Assembly (NCBI RefSeq): GCF_008831285.2
Contig: NC_045139.1
Location: forward strand, 24,658,412 to 24,722,411
Length of the DNA: 64,000 bases
Direction: 5' to 3'
Origin: Nymphaea colorata
Lineage: Eukaryota; Streptophyta; Magnoliopsida; Nymphaeales; Nymphaeaceae
A program made the position numbers and the translations under genes. This document shows positions 50,501 through 59,640 of this stretch, in pieces. Under the pieces are notes generated by a model. It saw only the letters and a program-made list of their open reading frames with translations, searched no databases and was not told where the DNA came from. Within the stretch, counting starts at the first letter, position 1; each line of letters starts with the position of its first letter.

Positions 50501-53500
50501 CACAAGTATCAAACTGAGTCAGAATTTCATTGATAAAATTTTTGATTACATGACCCACTTCAGATTTATGTTTCATAAGAAAAACCCAACTAACACGACT
50601 ATGGTCATCGACAGCAACAAGATAATATCGATGACCTTGAAGATCAGGTGTACGACTCGGACCCCAAACATCAAAATGAAGTAACTCAAACACAGAATGG
50701 CTACTTCTACTGGGCCGCGGAGGAAAGGATGACCGATGGTGTTTGCCCAACTGACAAGACTCGCATTGAAAAGAGGACTTAGGAGACAGCTGAGGAAGAA
50801 CATGCAGCAGTTTCTGAAACGGTAGATGTCCAAAACGTAAATGCCAAGTATAAGCCGAGGATGAGGACGACCCTGCAGAGGTAGACCCAGCAAAGGGAAA
50901 GGGATGCACTGGCCTGTAAAGACCTCCCTGTTCACGGCCACTGCCAATCACCCTGCCCGTCAGTATATCCTGAAACACAAGAGAAGAGGAGTCAAATATC
51001 GCACGACAGTTTAAATCTCTGGTAATCTGACTGATAGACAGTAGGCTATGTGGGAATTCTGGTGCATGAAGAACATGTTGCAACGGCAATGATGAAGTAA
51101 GTTGGACCTCTCCATGTCCAACAACTGGAGAATATTTGCCATCTGCTAGAATAACCGAGCGACCAGGTGGAGTAGGGACATAAGAAGTAAACTGGGCCTT
51201 GTCTCCACAGAGATGGGTCGATGCACCCGAATCAATGAGCCAATCTGTAGTGTCAGTAGCAGGAGTATAGTCAGAATACATACCAGATGAAGACGCACTG
51301 GCAGCAGTAGTGATAGTAGAGGTGGTCGGATCAGGAGCTTGTTGAGTTCTATCACCAATCAAGTTTCTCAACTGAGAGATAATATCATCTGCACGTAACT
51401 CACTGGAGGAAACAATATGCTGAGGCTTAGGCTGCTCTGGAGAATCAGTAAATACAGTCTGATTTGCAACAGCTGGACGACCATGTTTCTGCCAACACTT
51501 ATCCACAGTGTGACCAATGCGATGACAAAACTGACATACTGGGCGCGAAGTGGTATTGCCACGACCACGGTATCCTCGTCCTCTGGCAAAGAGGGACCCA
51601 CCTCTGCCACGAGTAGCAAGCATAGCAGAAGTGGTATCAAGAACAGTCGACGCAGGGATTGGAATTCTGCTTAGCCTACTATAAGCCTCATCAATAGGAG
51701 GAATCGAGGGACTAGTGAGCATCTGATTCTTTGCTGATTCATAAACAGAGTCTAATCCAGAGAGAAATACCCCTACCATAAGCATATCTCTATATGCCTT
51801 TTGTTGTTCACACTTACATGCAGGAAAGTAGCTATTTAGTCTCTCAAACATGGACTTGAGACTAGAATAATAAGTATGAAGAGGTCGACCATCTTGTCGC
51901 ATCTGATGAATATCATGATGAAGCTGCATAATTCTTGTTTCATTCCTTGCTTGTGAATAGGTGGCTGCAAGGGAATCCCACATATCCTTTGCACTTTCCT
52001 TATGCAAGACTTCATTTGCAATGTCTTGAGAAAGAGTACCAACAATCCATACCATAACCAACGAATTATCTTTAAACCAAGTAGTATATTTTCCTACCTT
52101 CTGTACGGGCTCGGGCTCCAATATGAGATGTTCCTTCTCATGAGCGATCAAGGTTCTTTTTACTTGCATGGCCCACATCTCGTAATTTCCCCCATCCATT
52201 TTGGTGATAATGCTAGAAAATGGGGAACTCTTCATCTCTCCCGACGATGCAAAGGAAGAGGTATTAGCTCCACTGCTAATTTCAGACATCTTTCAACACA
52301 AAGGAGGACACCGAGCCACGGAATAAGAAGTGCAGGCAACAAGGAATATAATCACATATGTAAAGACAGCATGCTGATCATCGAGCAATAGCAGTCAAAC
52401 GCACAAAGTAATCCATAAGTCTGATCGGCTGGAACGAAACTGACAACGCTGATCAGACACAAGCCGACGAAGAAGAATGAAGAGAGATACCAGAGACGAC
52501 AGCGAAGCAGCGGTGGCAGGCAGCGGCGGAGCAGCGACGGTGCAGGGCAGCAGCGAAGCAGCGGCGGTGCAGAGATGCTGCGAGAGCAGGCAGAAACTAG
52601 GAGCGAAAATGGGCGGAGATGGCAGCGACGGGCGGAGATGCTGCGAGACGCGAGCAGGCGGCGGCGGGCGATGACGCTAGGGCGATGACGGTCGTGGTCA
52701 GGCGGCGACGGACGGAGAGGGCAACGATGCAAGCGGCGGCGACGGGCGGAGTGGTCAGGACAGCGACTGTGACTGGCGGAGGTCAGGACAGCGACTGGCG
52801 GAGGCGTCGGGTGGACACGAGCGGGCAGAGGAAGCGCAGCGATGGGCGCGGTCAGGCGGCGGGTTGCGCCGCTCAATCGGCGCGCCGAGGAGGAGACGGC
52901 CGCAGCTCTGATACCATGATGAGATTAGAAAGAATAATATTTGATTAACATCGAAATCTGCCCTAACTCCTCTTTATATAGACTAGAGGAGAGAGAGAAG
53001 TTACAAGAGAACCATCTAAAGGAAAAGTTATTACAAAAGTACCCTCTTAAACCTAAAACTGAATATAAACACATCTTAACAATACTGGAGAAAAAACCTC
53101 CCGTTTAGAACTTTGAAACGTTATTTGTAACTATGGTGTATCTATATATATATATGACTATGCATGAATGTATCAGCAATAATATTTTCAGCAAACACAC
53201 ACATATGTTCATTATTTATATTCATAAAAATTAAATTACTAACAAAAATTACCAAATTAGACCAAAAATATAAAATATGATTTTACTGAGCAGCTGTATT
53301 GGGCATCCTGTCCAACTATGTTAACATGTGTGTGGCACCCCTTCAGCTGTGTCTGTGTGGCAGTTTTGAACTCACTAGAACCATCATGAATCATTCAATC
53401 GATCTGATAAAGATGGCTTATGGGCTGCCTCATCAAAAGTAATGTCATGCAATCAATATGCTATCTGTCATCCACCTTTTTTGACAAATTACTTTGGAGG

Positions 53501-55205
53501 TGCACATGTGGCAACATATAAAAGTAAATGTCTGTGTGTGTTTTGAAGCATAAAGAAGCAATGAAGAAGTGAGGACATAATGAAAGAAATGAGGAGTGGG
53601 GATTAAGCAAGAACAAAAAGAAATTATCTTTACTAGAAAAATGCCAGACCAATAGGAGGACTGCAGCAGAAAATGAACCTTCTCCCATGAACGACGTCAT
53701 CTTTCTTATCACTGGAGTCAAATGATAATGTACACACACACAGACATATATGTTGCATTGTTAAGACCAGTTCTTTCTTTCAGGATGGATGAAAGGACTG
53801 AGAATGAAAAAAAAAAGTTATTTAACAAGATTGACAGGACAATGATTGGCTATTAGTTTGTTTAACCGATCTAGAGATCAGGAAGAGTTAGTGTTCCTGT
53901 TTTCAATCCCAGATCACTTTAGAGGAATGGTTTCCCCAACTTCAAAATTTCCCTTTGAGGAACCAAACTCTCCATTAAATAGAAGCTTCTGATAGCCATT
54001 GTATTTCTGTTAACTAGGATAACACAAAAGTCTGTTATATTTTCGTGGTCAACATGTCTTTCTTGCCTCTGTCAAAAGTTCTGCTTTCTCCCATAAAACA
54101 TGTCTACATTATTTTCTGAGAAACATGTCTTGTTTGTGGACCCATAAGTTAGTTCATTTTCTGTGAGCTGACAAATGGTCTCTATGACAGAATGCTTGTA
54201 GAAGTGGGTGGTTCCAGCAGTCAGATACTGATGCATTGCTTTCCCTTTCCGATGAGGTCCTAAACTAGGCCGAACTAACTGCTTTTTATTTGATTTGTCA
54301 TGAGCTTTATTCTATTTAGCTGAAGTTCTTATCTCAATAGATATCAAGCCGTTTTACTAGTAAAGGAAATTACACTACGGATGTGAATAATGTTCTTCCT
54401 CTTATCACACAAGTGATGTCCAGGTATAGAACTTTCATTCCTTATTCTCTTTCCTTTCTTGATCAAAATGTTTTGGTATGCATTTTTTTGTGTGTTCCTG
54501 TTGTTTCTTTTTTTCCCTTATTGTGGTCAAGTTTATCATTCTGAGTTTCTTAATCTTTTCCTTACCATATGTGGGAAACTGACACCTAAGCCAATCTTTT
54601 GCAGATTCTGCCCTCACTTGAGAGTCTGCCATGTCATCGTCTCTGTTGAGGCCAAGGTTTGACACCATCTTTTCTTTGATGAGTTGTGAACATTCTCTTC
54701 CCTTTCAAAAAAAGAAATGTATAAAAGGGTAACAAATACACACAGGCACACTTTACCATCACAAATGTTATTGTGTTAAAAATTCAAGTCTGTCAGCAGC
54801 AAGTGGCTAAACATGGGGGTTAAGGAAACAATATAGGCTTGCAAATGGGTCGGGATAATTCCAGAGGTTTTATTTAGCCATTTCACATCTGATTGTGACC
54901 CAGCATTCAGGGTGTTTAGAAATCCTGGATCTGAACCATCTGCATCCATGGGTAGACGATCAAGCTTGTGTATGCACATGGTGCTTGCCTGCATATGCAT
55001 CTGTCCTCTGTGCATGCATGCATGCATGCATGTCTATTGATGTCTTACAGGTGATGGCTGTCCTATTTGTAGTTCAAGTTTTCTCCTTTTTTAAAGTTCT
55101 AATGAAATGTCTCCCTCCCTTGTTCTTTTTCAGCCTGGTTACAATGTTCTGGTGACTGATTTCTATATTCCGAGGACTCTTTGGACCAACTCGCATGGAA
55201 GAATC
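38524..55205 (+). CDS. PIAL: PIAL1/2-like SUMO E4 ligase, N-terminal part (seven exons, 3' part beyond window)
   Basis: Join 38524..38705, 45734..45806, 46572..46637, 54191..54256, 54341..54423, 54605..54656 and 55134..55205: 594 nt, 198 codons, all in phase with GT-AG introns. The pieces follow the order of the conserved N-terminal domain of plant PIAL proteins: FSKAIDSAVANNQRPAKVHD, PAIMVLMFSIK, NACRSGWFQQSDTDALLSLS, NVLPLITQVMSRFCPHLRVC, HVIVSVEAKPGYNVLVTDFY. In Arabidopsis PIAL1/2 extend SUMO chains and act in transcriptional silencing. The Gly-rich start (MMSMAPQPSAGGGGG) is followed by a helical stretch. The SP-RING domain needed for ligase activity is not in the window; it must lie right of 64000 unless the gene is broken by the insertions in intron 7. 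Identity as a PIAL homologue is strong; activity is not shown. Confidence 0.85.
40353..40490 (+). repeat. Left copy of a diverged direct repeat in PIAL-like intron 1
   Basis: Contains CTCATTTCATCTGATCATTG and, about 100 bp on, CTCATTCTCCAGTAACTAGG. Closely similar blocks recur in the same order at 44880-45020. The two copies flank the 40557-44871 element. Confidence 0.7.
41827..43036. mobile_element. Family B hAT-like element (1210 bp) with 8-bp target duplication
   Basis: Ends CTATGTCACACGGGTAC and GTACCTATGTGACATAG are flanked by ATTTTAGG (41819-41826) and ATTCTAGG (43037-43044), seven of eight bases equal. The left arm is GTAC-rich (GGTACGGGTACGGTACC). The right arm has AT microsatellites at 42883-42893 and 42928-42943, then CCCGTACCGGCACCCGTACC. 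The interior starts with GC-rich leader-like sequence (42050-42290) containing a short open frame of no known family. Confidence 0.9.
44100..44660. repeat. Polypurine (GA-rich) tract, about 560 bp
   Basis: The plus strand is overwhelmingly purine, with repeated GAGAGAG, GGGAGA and AGACAGAG motifs but no fixed period. The minus-strand open frames rich in Ser, Leu and Pro over it are translations of this bias. Confidence 0.75.
44880..45020 (+). repeat. Right copy of the diverged direct repeat
   Basis: Contains CTCATTTCATCTTATCATTG and GTCATTCTCCAATAACTAGA, the counterparts of the 40353 copy. Intervening bases are diverged. Confidence 0.7.
45133..45190. repeat. GA microsatellite in PIAL-like intron 1
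   Basis: A run of GA dinucleotides interrupted by AAAGA and GATA units near its left end. Confidence 0.9.
45734..45806 (+). CDS. PIAL: PIAL-like exon 2
   Basis: After ATTTTAG the frame completes the Lys codon and reads AIDSAVANNQRPAKVHDLPQ then LVKK before GTATGC. It matches the GIDFAIANN region of PIAL2. Confidence 0.88.
46572..46637 (+). CDS. PIAL: PIAL-like exon 3
   Basis: Reads VYERKCDPSLQPAIMVLMFS then IK between TTCTTAG and GTTTGT, phase 0 both sides. It matches the ALMVLMISVK region of PIAL2. Confidence 0.88.
47425..47582. mobile_element. Family B-like fragment with (CATA)n/(TA)n microsatellite
   Basis: CAATGTATCGCAAGGGTGCG is followed by GGGTGC repeats and AAAAACTTGGGTGCAGG, the same block that precedes the microsatellite in the 16660 and 15570 copies. 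The microsatellite at 47515-47582 is about 90 bp from the presumed end. The opposite arm was not found. Confidence 0.5.
47894..48058 (-). repeat. Copia 3' LTR (165 bp)
   Basis: TG...CA ends; matches the other LTR base for base by eye. Preceded on the minus strand by the polypurine tract TTGAGGGGGAG (48059-48069). Confidence 0.96.
48066..52289 (-). CDS. Copia gag-pol polyprotein, intact, 1407 aa
   Basis: A single open frame encodes the whole copia set: gag domain (about 30-230), CCHC zinc knuckle CQFCHRIGHTVDKC (252-265), protease active site LIDSGAST (351-358), gag-pre-integrase motif WHLRFGH (482-488) with CESC (509-512), integrase with D540, D603 and E639, reverse transcriptase with YVDD (1091-1094), and RNase H with VDADYAGC (1253-1260). 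The polyprotein would package element RNA, copy it to DNA and insert the copy. I saw no stop, frameshift or lost catalytic residue. The first ATG of the frame (52289) follows a 612-base leader. Confidence 0.96.
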   Translation of the reverse strand: MSEISSGANTSSFASSGEMKSSPFSSIITKMDGGNYEMWAMQVKRTLIAHEKEHLILEPEPVQKVGKYTTWFKDNSLVMVWIVGTLSQDIANEVLHKESAKDMWDSLAATYSQARNETRIMQLHHDIHQMRQDGRPLHTYYSSLKSMFERLNSYFPACKCEQQKAYRDMLMVGVFLSGLDSVYESAKNQMLTSPSIPPIDEAYSRLSRIPIPASTVLDTTSAMLATRGRGGSLFARGRGYRGRGNTTSRPVCQFCHRIGHTVDKCWQKHGRPAVANQTVFTDSPEQPKPQHIVSSSELRADDIISQLRNLIGDRTQQAPDPTTSTITTAASASSSGMYSDYTPATDTTDWLIDSGASTHLCGDKAQFTSYVPTPPGRSVILADGKYSPVVGHGEVQLTSSLPLQHVLHAPEFPHSLLSISQITRDLNCRAIFDSSSLVFQDILTGRVIGSGREQGGLYRPVHPFPFAGSTSAGSSSSSAYTWHLRFGHLPFQKLLHVLPQLSPKSSFQCESCQLGKHHRSSFPPRPSRSSHSVFELLHFDVWGPSRTPDLQGHRYYLVAVDDHSRVSWVFLMKHKSEVGHVIKNFINEILTQFDTCVKIVRSDNALEFCASSLEQFFRDKGIIHQTSCAYTSQQNGVAERKHRHILDVARTIIIHSHVPHSYWGDVVLTACYLINRMPSSVLGDLIPISVLFPDRDLFSVPPRVFGCVAFIQLLGPGRDKLSPRAIKTIFVGYSRTQKGYRCYDPSTRRYYVSADVTFFESTSFFSPNGTQLRAPELNDEVHFPLPLMSCPKPVDPRFGAVYQRRTKPVAPVQCAPVPSPSTPKVIPDTNSTDNFLCNDDIGECHEHVHAPNELDMPIAQRKGKRSCTLHPISGHLSMDRLTPMYRQFVKGLSAIALPQNPMDALSDPKWAAAMQEEMDALQSRGTWTLVTPSADAAIVGCRWVFTLKYRADGSIDRYKARLVAKGYTQTYGVDYYDTFSPVARHASLRILLVVAVSKNWSLSQLDVKNAFLYGDLHEEVYMQQPPGFVAEGECQKVCRLRKAIYGLKQSPRAWFQKLSENIENEGFRRSSADHSLFVKKTSTGTVIVLVYVDDIIVTGDDDQGISNIKDVLGQHFVTKDLGELRYFLGIEFARNQKGLIMCQRKYVTDVLQETGMLGCRPASTPMDINTRLYDDDTEDVDARQYRGIVGKHLYITVTRPDIAYAVSRVSQFMDKPKKVHWDAAMMILRYLKNSPGTGLFFQNGTSLTISVYVDADYAGCPSDRKSTTGFCVFIGSNLVTWKSKKQTVVARSSAESEYRAMAQGTAEVMWVRSLMLDLTVEVPLPMQLLCDNKAALFIANNLAFHERTKHVEVDCHYTRDMIQNEFVSTSHISTTVQTADIFTKALAREPFQSCCSKLSLFDIYAPT
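52290..52901 (-). other. GC-rich leader of the copia element
   Basis: Between primer-binding site and gag lies about 610 bp with many GGCGG, GCAGCG and GACGG motifs, strongly GC-rich against an AT-rich surround. Open frames over it are biased in composition and match no family. It may be a packaging or regulatory leader; that is inference. Confidence 0.6.
52902..52916 (-). other. Copia primer-binding site (initiator Met tRNA)
   Basis: The minus strand reads TGGTATCAGAGCTGC immediately after the 5' LTR, the standard plant iMet complement. Confidence 0.93.
52917..53081 (-). repeat. Copia 5' LTR (165 bp)
   Basis: It carries TATATAGACTAG-type AT-rich sequence that may contain the promoter. It is directly followed (minus strand) by the primer-binding site. 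Confidence 0.96.
53136..54190 (+). other. Distal part of PIAL-like intron 3
   Basis: AT-rich intron sequence with no recognised element. A CAG followed by ATGGATGAAAGG at about 53781 looks exon-like but does not match PIAL and meets a stop. Confidence 0.6.
54191..54256 (+). CDS. PIAL: PIAL-like exon 4
   Basis: Reads NACRSGWFQQSDTDALLSLS then DE after ATGACAG. The donor is the unusual but allowed GTCCTA. It matches HACHLGWF...LIALADE of PIAL2. Confidence 0.85.
54341..54423 (+). CDS. PIAL: PIAL-like exon 5
   Basis: After TCAATAG the frame reads ISSRFTSKGNYTTDVNNVLP then LITQVMS plus two bases of Arg, before GTATAG. A later acceptor at 54360 would break phase, so 54341 is preferred. The preceding intron is only 84 bp. 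Confidence 0.8.
54605..54656 (+). CDS. PIAL: PIAL-like exon 6
   Basis: Completes the Arg codon and reads FCPHLRVCHVIVSVEAK between TTTGCAG and GTTTGA. It matches FYPFVKLGHVLVSFEVK of PIAL2. Confidence 0.88.
55134..55205 (+). CDS. PIAL: PIAL-like exon 7 (last exon seen)
   Basis: Reads PGYNVLVTDFYIPRTLWTNS then HGRI after TTTTTCAG; GTTAGT is the likely donor. The expected next segment (LFVAQTDN-like) was not found in 55206-64000. Confidence 0.78.
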
Positions 55206-55976
55206 GTTAGTATCGAACAAATAATTTCTAATTCAGTCACTATCTTTTTGTTTCTCTGTTGTTTGCATCTTTTGGTAGAGGTCATCAACTTGAATCAAAT
55301 TTATTTTCTCCTTCGAGTGCTTGTTTTTTGAATAATGATCACCTGCTGTCCCAGCTGGGTGCACATATTGGAGTTTTTTCAAAATATTATTTTGTGATAT
55401 GGTCCATAATGAATGTCCCCATGTCAATTTGTCCATGGTTTGTCATTTTATCCTGTTCACATGGATTCAGATAGATATATACATTTTGAATTTGTACAAA
55501 TATGTATATATACTGTGTATTATATAATATATACTATGTGCATTTGTAAGTACAGGTGCACACTGCATACTATATAAATCTCTACATATATAATTATATA
55601 TGTATTACGTACATATTGTCTTATGCTTTTTTTTTCGCTTTCTTTTTCTTGCATAGTCTCTTTTCATTAATTTTTTTTTTTCTGTCATTTGGAGCTAGCT
55701 TTGGCAGCTAATTCTTGCCATTGTAGTGAGCTCAATGGTTCACTTCTCTCCATTTTTCTTGTATGTAAAGGGGTTATTTTCCCTTATTCCATGTCTTGTT
55801 GTTTGAGTATTTCCTCTTATATGTTCTTGAGTCTTGCACACTGTGTCAGGTTTTTCTTATACCTTTCAAGCTCTTTCTATGGGAGCTTGACCTATCCTCT
55901 TGAGGCAACTATTTTACGCTTCCTATGAGTTTTGACTTTTGTGAGGATGCATTGCCTAGTTTCTCCAGTTTTTTCA

Positions 55977-58900
55977 TGGTATTAGAGCTTTTTAGGTTGG
56001 CCCACCGAAGCCTTAATTGGGACATTTGTAGGGGACTGAGAGGCGAGATTAGGATAGAGGTTCAAGCTGCTTACGAAGATCCTGTTGGGAAGCTTCAAAC
56101 TGCCCTGGTTGACAGAAGAAGAGTGCCAATGACCAGGCGTGAGCTCTAAGGATGGACAAGCAAAAGCCCCACGGTGCAAGCCTCTGGCATCAGTGAAGGA
56201 AATGGGAGACACCTTTGCTGTTGCACAGAAAAATTCTAAAGTGAAACAAATTTAATTAAGAGACTAAGTTGTGAGCGGAAGGAGCTGTGCTTTCAATGTG
56301 AGAGATGGAGTGGACTCTTGGTCTTGGGTACGTGTGCAAGTTACTGGACATGTATTTGGTAGGAATAGAATTGCATTATCAAACCAAAATGGAGGATAGT
56401 GATCAACAAGTCTACGAGGGAGGTGAAGCTATACCTGAGATTTCATTACACACTTTTTCTGGAGATAATGTACCCCAGTTGATGAGGATGGATGGTTTGG
56501 TAAAGGGACAAGGTTAATATATTAGTGGACACAAGGTCCTTTCACAATTTTCACAATTTTGCGAGAAGGCTGCTAAGGCATGTGGTCGTAAGATAGTGGA
56601 CCAGTCTGAGTTCGAGGTAGTGGGAGGGAATGGTAATTCTCTGATTTGTAAGGGAAAATGCCTGCGAGAAGTTGTCACAGTATGGGGCTGACAATTGCCT
56701 GTGACACAATATAGGGACAGCAATTTCAGGTGGAATATATACATTGGCTATGGGAGGTGCTGATCTTGTGTTGGGTATGCAGTGGTTAAAACAGTTAGGA
56801 AATGTTGAATGGGATTTCGTAAAAATGACTATGAGTTTCAAGAGCGGAGAAGGAAAAGGAAATGAAGTACACAGGCCCCTTCCTGCAAGATTGTTTTAGT
56901 AGCATAAAATCAGCCAAATGAGAGAACTAAGGTTGTTTCGAAGGCTCACATTTGCTGCTTATGATGATTGATGCAGGGAAGACACTAACAAAACTAAAAC
57001 CAAAAATAACTTTGGCTGAAGGGCTCCAATCCATCCCCAAATTGTTCGCCAACATATTTGAGACACCAAGAGACCTTTGATGCAGCCATCTGACAATCAG
57101 ATTGAGATAACACTTGGAGCAGCACCTGTCAAACTAAAACCATATTGATACAACCCTCTCTCCAAAGGGGGAAATAGGAGAGCTAATTCGGGAGATGGTT
57201 AAGGGAGCGTGTTATTCAGCCAAGTAAAAGTCCATATCCCTAGCGTTGCTGGTTAAAAAAGACAGATGAAATTTGACGATTTTGTGCAGATTGTAGGGCC
57301 TGCAATGCTATTACGGTAAAAGTTCAGTATCCCATTCCTGTCATTGAGGAATTACTAGACGAATTGCATAGGGCGGCAACCTTTTCTAAAAGCGATTTGA
57401 GCGCTGGGTACTATGAAATGGGGATCGTCTGAGGAGATATACCCAAAACTGCATTTCAAACACATGAAGGCCATTACGAGTATGCTGGTTGGGCTGACGA
57501 ATGCCCCAACCCACAGTCCAAGCCTTGATGAATGATGTTTTCTGCTCTTTTTTCACAGGTTCGTGCTTGCTTTCTTTGATGATATTTTAATATATAGGCA
57601 GGATGAGGAGAAGCATAGAGGGCACTTGAAGAAGGTTTTGGAGGTGCTGTGAATTCATAAATTGTATATGTATATTTGGTATCCCTCAAGTGACATACTT
57701 GGGGCACACAATAGCAAAGCAAGGAGTCAAAATGGAGGAAGACAAAATAGCCACGATTAAGGAATGGGAATTGCCCAAGGGAGTGCGAGGGTTGAGGGCT
57801 TTCCTAAGACTAGCAGGATACTACTGCTGGTTTGTCCAAAATTTTGGGGTAATTGCAGCACTATTGACTCAAATGTTAAAGAGAAATAAATTTATATGGA
57901 GTGAGGAAGGTAAGAGAGGCTTTAATCGACACTAGGATTCCATAGTAAGTGCGCCCCCACCACCCCCCCCCCCCCCCCCCCCCACCAAATTCTAGTGCTA
58001 CCAGATTTTAGTTTCCCTTTTGTGGTTGAGGTGGATGTCTTGGAAGTTGGAGTAGGAGCAGTCTTAAGCCAAGGATGCCACCCAAAACTTTTTTCAGTTG
58101 AGCAATAGGTGAAAAGTTTAAGGTTAAGTCTGCATATGAAGTATAAACATGAATTAAAGCTATGATTTATGTTGGTGATTAAAACGTGGTATCACTACTT
58201 AATTGCAAGAAGATTTGAAGTGCATGCTGATCGTAGCAGTCTAAAATGCTATATTCAGCAAAAGGAATTAAACCTCGTGCAGCAGAAAATGGTTGCTCAA
58301 GTGCTGGGATATGAATTCGACATTGTGTACAGGCGGGGAATAGAAAATGTAGCAGCTGATGGATTATCCCTATGGTTCGATGGCGAGGAATATGGAGAAG
58401 AACATAAGATGCAGCTCCACTCATTGACAACAGCATTAGCTGACATATGGCCAAGTTAAAAGCGAAACATCGACTTTATTCGTAGTTCAGGAACTCAAGA
58501 AAAAACTGGAGCATTCTTCAGTCCAGATTTATGGTTACAGTTGGACTTGCATGTCCATTCCAACCTAATCTGAAATTACCCAACAGCTACCAACTGTTGG
58601 CAAGGTATGGAGAGAAGAGTGCAGGAATATGTACAAGCATGCCAAATCTGCCAAAACCATAAATATGAGACAGTGAGGCTTGCAGGTTTGTTGCAACCAC
58701 TACCAATTTGAAATTTTGGAAGATTTGTCTGAATTTTATAGGATGAAAAACCAACCAACCAATTCCTTCTGAAATTTGAGAAGATTTGTCTGAATTTTAT
58801 AGGACTACACTGTTCAAAGGGAAAATTGTTTATTGTTTTGGTTTTGGATAGATGATCGAATATGCACACTTCATAGCCTTAGTTCATTCCTTTTCTGCTG

Positions 58901-59640
58901 AGGACGTGCTCGTACATTTTAGGAAAATGTGGTAAAGTTGCATGGCATGCCTTGGTCCATAGTGAGCAATCAAGACCCATATTCTTAATCCATTTCTGGC
59001 AGTAGTACTTCAAGGCACAAGCAACTACACTGAACTTGAGTACGTCATACCACCTGCAAATTGACGGGCAAACCAAGGCAGTTAATCATGTCTTAGAGAC
59101 TTATTTGTGCTCTTACACTGAGCTTCAACCTCATAACTAGATGGAATATTTTTCATGGGCTGAATTTGCATATAATATGACATCCCATCAGCTGTGGCAG
59201 TTTATGGACGACCGCCACCTGATGTATGTTCCTGTCTGCTATCCAATCAGCAGGATGAAGTGGAGGTACACTTACTCAGCAGTGAAAAAAACATTGAAAA
59301 CAATTGTTTGTCTAGTAGATGCACACAACCACACGATCAGCAACACTATAAACACGAGCACCATAAGGAATATCAGGTGGGTGGTCTGGTCTATCTCAAG
59401 AATTATCCTATGGACAGACCTTAGTGTATAATAGCTGGAGAACATAAGCTCTCTGTGCACCATTCAGGACCATTTTCCATAACAGCCCGAGTAGGCAAGG
59501 TGGCTCAAAATAACCTGCTGCTCAATGGCTAGTAGAATGGCAAAGCGAAGAACCTCAGAGCCAGCTTGGGAAGACTGTGCTCAGTTACTGCAATAATTTC
59601 CAAATTTCAAACTTAGAGGAGGTGTTTGTTGAGGGGGAGG
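55977..59640 (+). mobile_element. Degenerate Ty3/gypsy retrotransposon
   Basis: The plus strand shows, in order: a primer-binding-like TGGTATTAGAGC (55980 region), a protease region (PEISLHTFSG, then GADLVLGMQWLKQLGNVEWD), reverse transcriptase (FCADCRACNAITVK, then KSDLSAGYYEMGIV; AFFDDILIYRQDEEKHRGHL with the FDD core at about 57575), the RNase H region (HYLIARRFEVHADRSSLKCY; GYEFDIVYRRGIENVAADGL at 58310-58365), and integrase ([20 protein letters not shown] near 58640). Stops and shifts occur between all blocks. The 3' end is near 59640, after a GTTGAGGGGGAGG purine tract. Neither LTR could be delimited. Confidence 0.82.
57963..57983 (+). repeat. Run of 21 C
   Basis: An uninterrupted C21 tract, preceded by CCCCCACCA-type sequence, lies inside the RNase H region of the gypsy relic. 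Such a run may be a mutation, an assembly artefact or both. Confidence 0.9.

Larger units (their letters stand above)
47894..53081 (-). mobile_element. Complete Ty1/copia retrotransposon, 5188 bp, identical LTRs
   Basis: Two 165-bp LTRs (47894-48058 and 52917-53081), identical by eye, begin TGATGAGATTAG and end CATCTTAACA. They are flanked by the 5-bp duplication ATACT (47889-47893 and 53082-53086). On the minus strand the order is 5' LTR, primer-binding site, GC-rich leader, one open gag-pol frame, polypurine tract, 3' LTR. All parts are present, which with identical LTRs indicates very recent insertion. It sits in intron 3 of the PIAL-like gene in opposite orientation to it. Confidence 0.97.
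47044..53135. mobile_element. Long inverted-repeat (foldback-like) element split by the copia insertion
   Basis: The left arm (about 47044-47350) starts CATAGCCACAAATAACG and continues GTTTCAGAGTTTTAAACGGC. The right arm (about 47630-47893 plus 53082-53135) reads, in reverse, CATAGTTACAAATAACG and GTTTCAAAGTTCTAAACGGG. The arms pair over about 300 bp. The loop holds a family B-like piece with a microsatellite. Without the 5188-bp copia the element would be near 0.9 kb. No target duplication was found. Confidence 0.7.

Noticed and set aside
52352-52948. Open frames on both strands in the copia leader
   Set aside because: They arise from GC-rich repeats, match no family and lie between the primer site and gag.
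53781-53850. CAG followed by an open ATGGATGAAAGG stretch as an exon
   Set aside because: It does not resemble the expected PIAL segment and meets a stop. Exons 3 and 4 join in phase without it.
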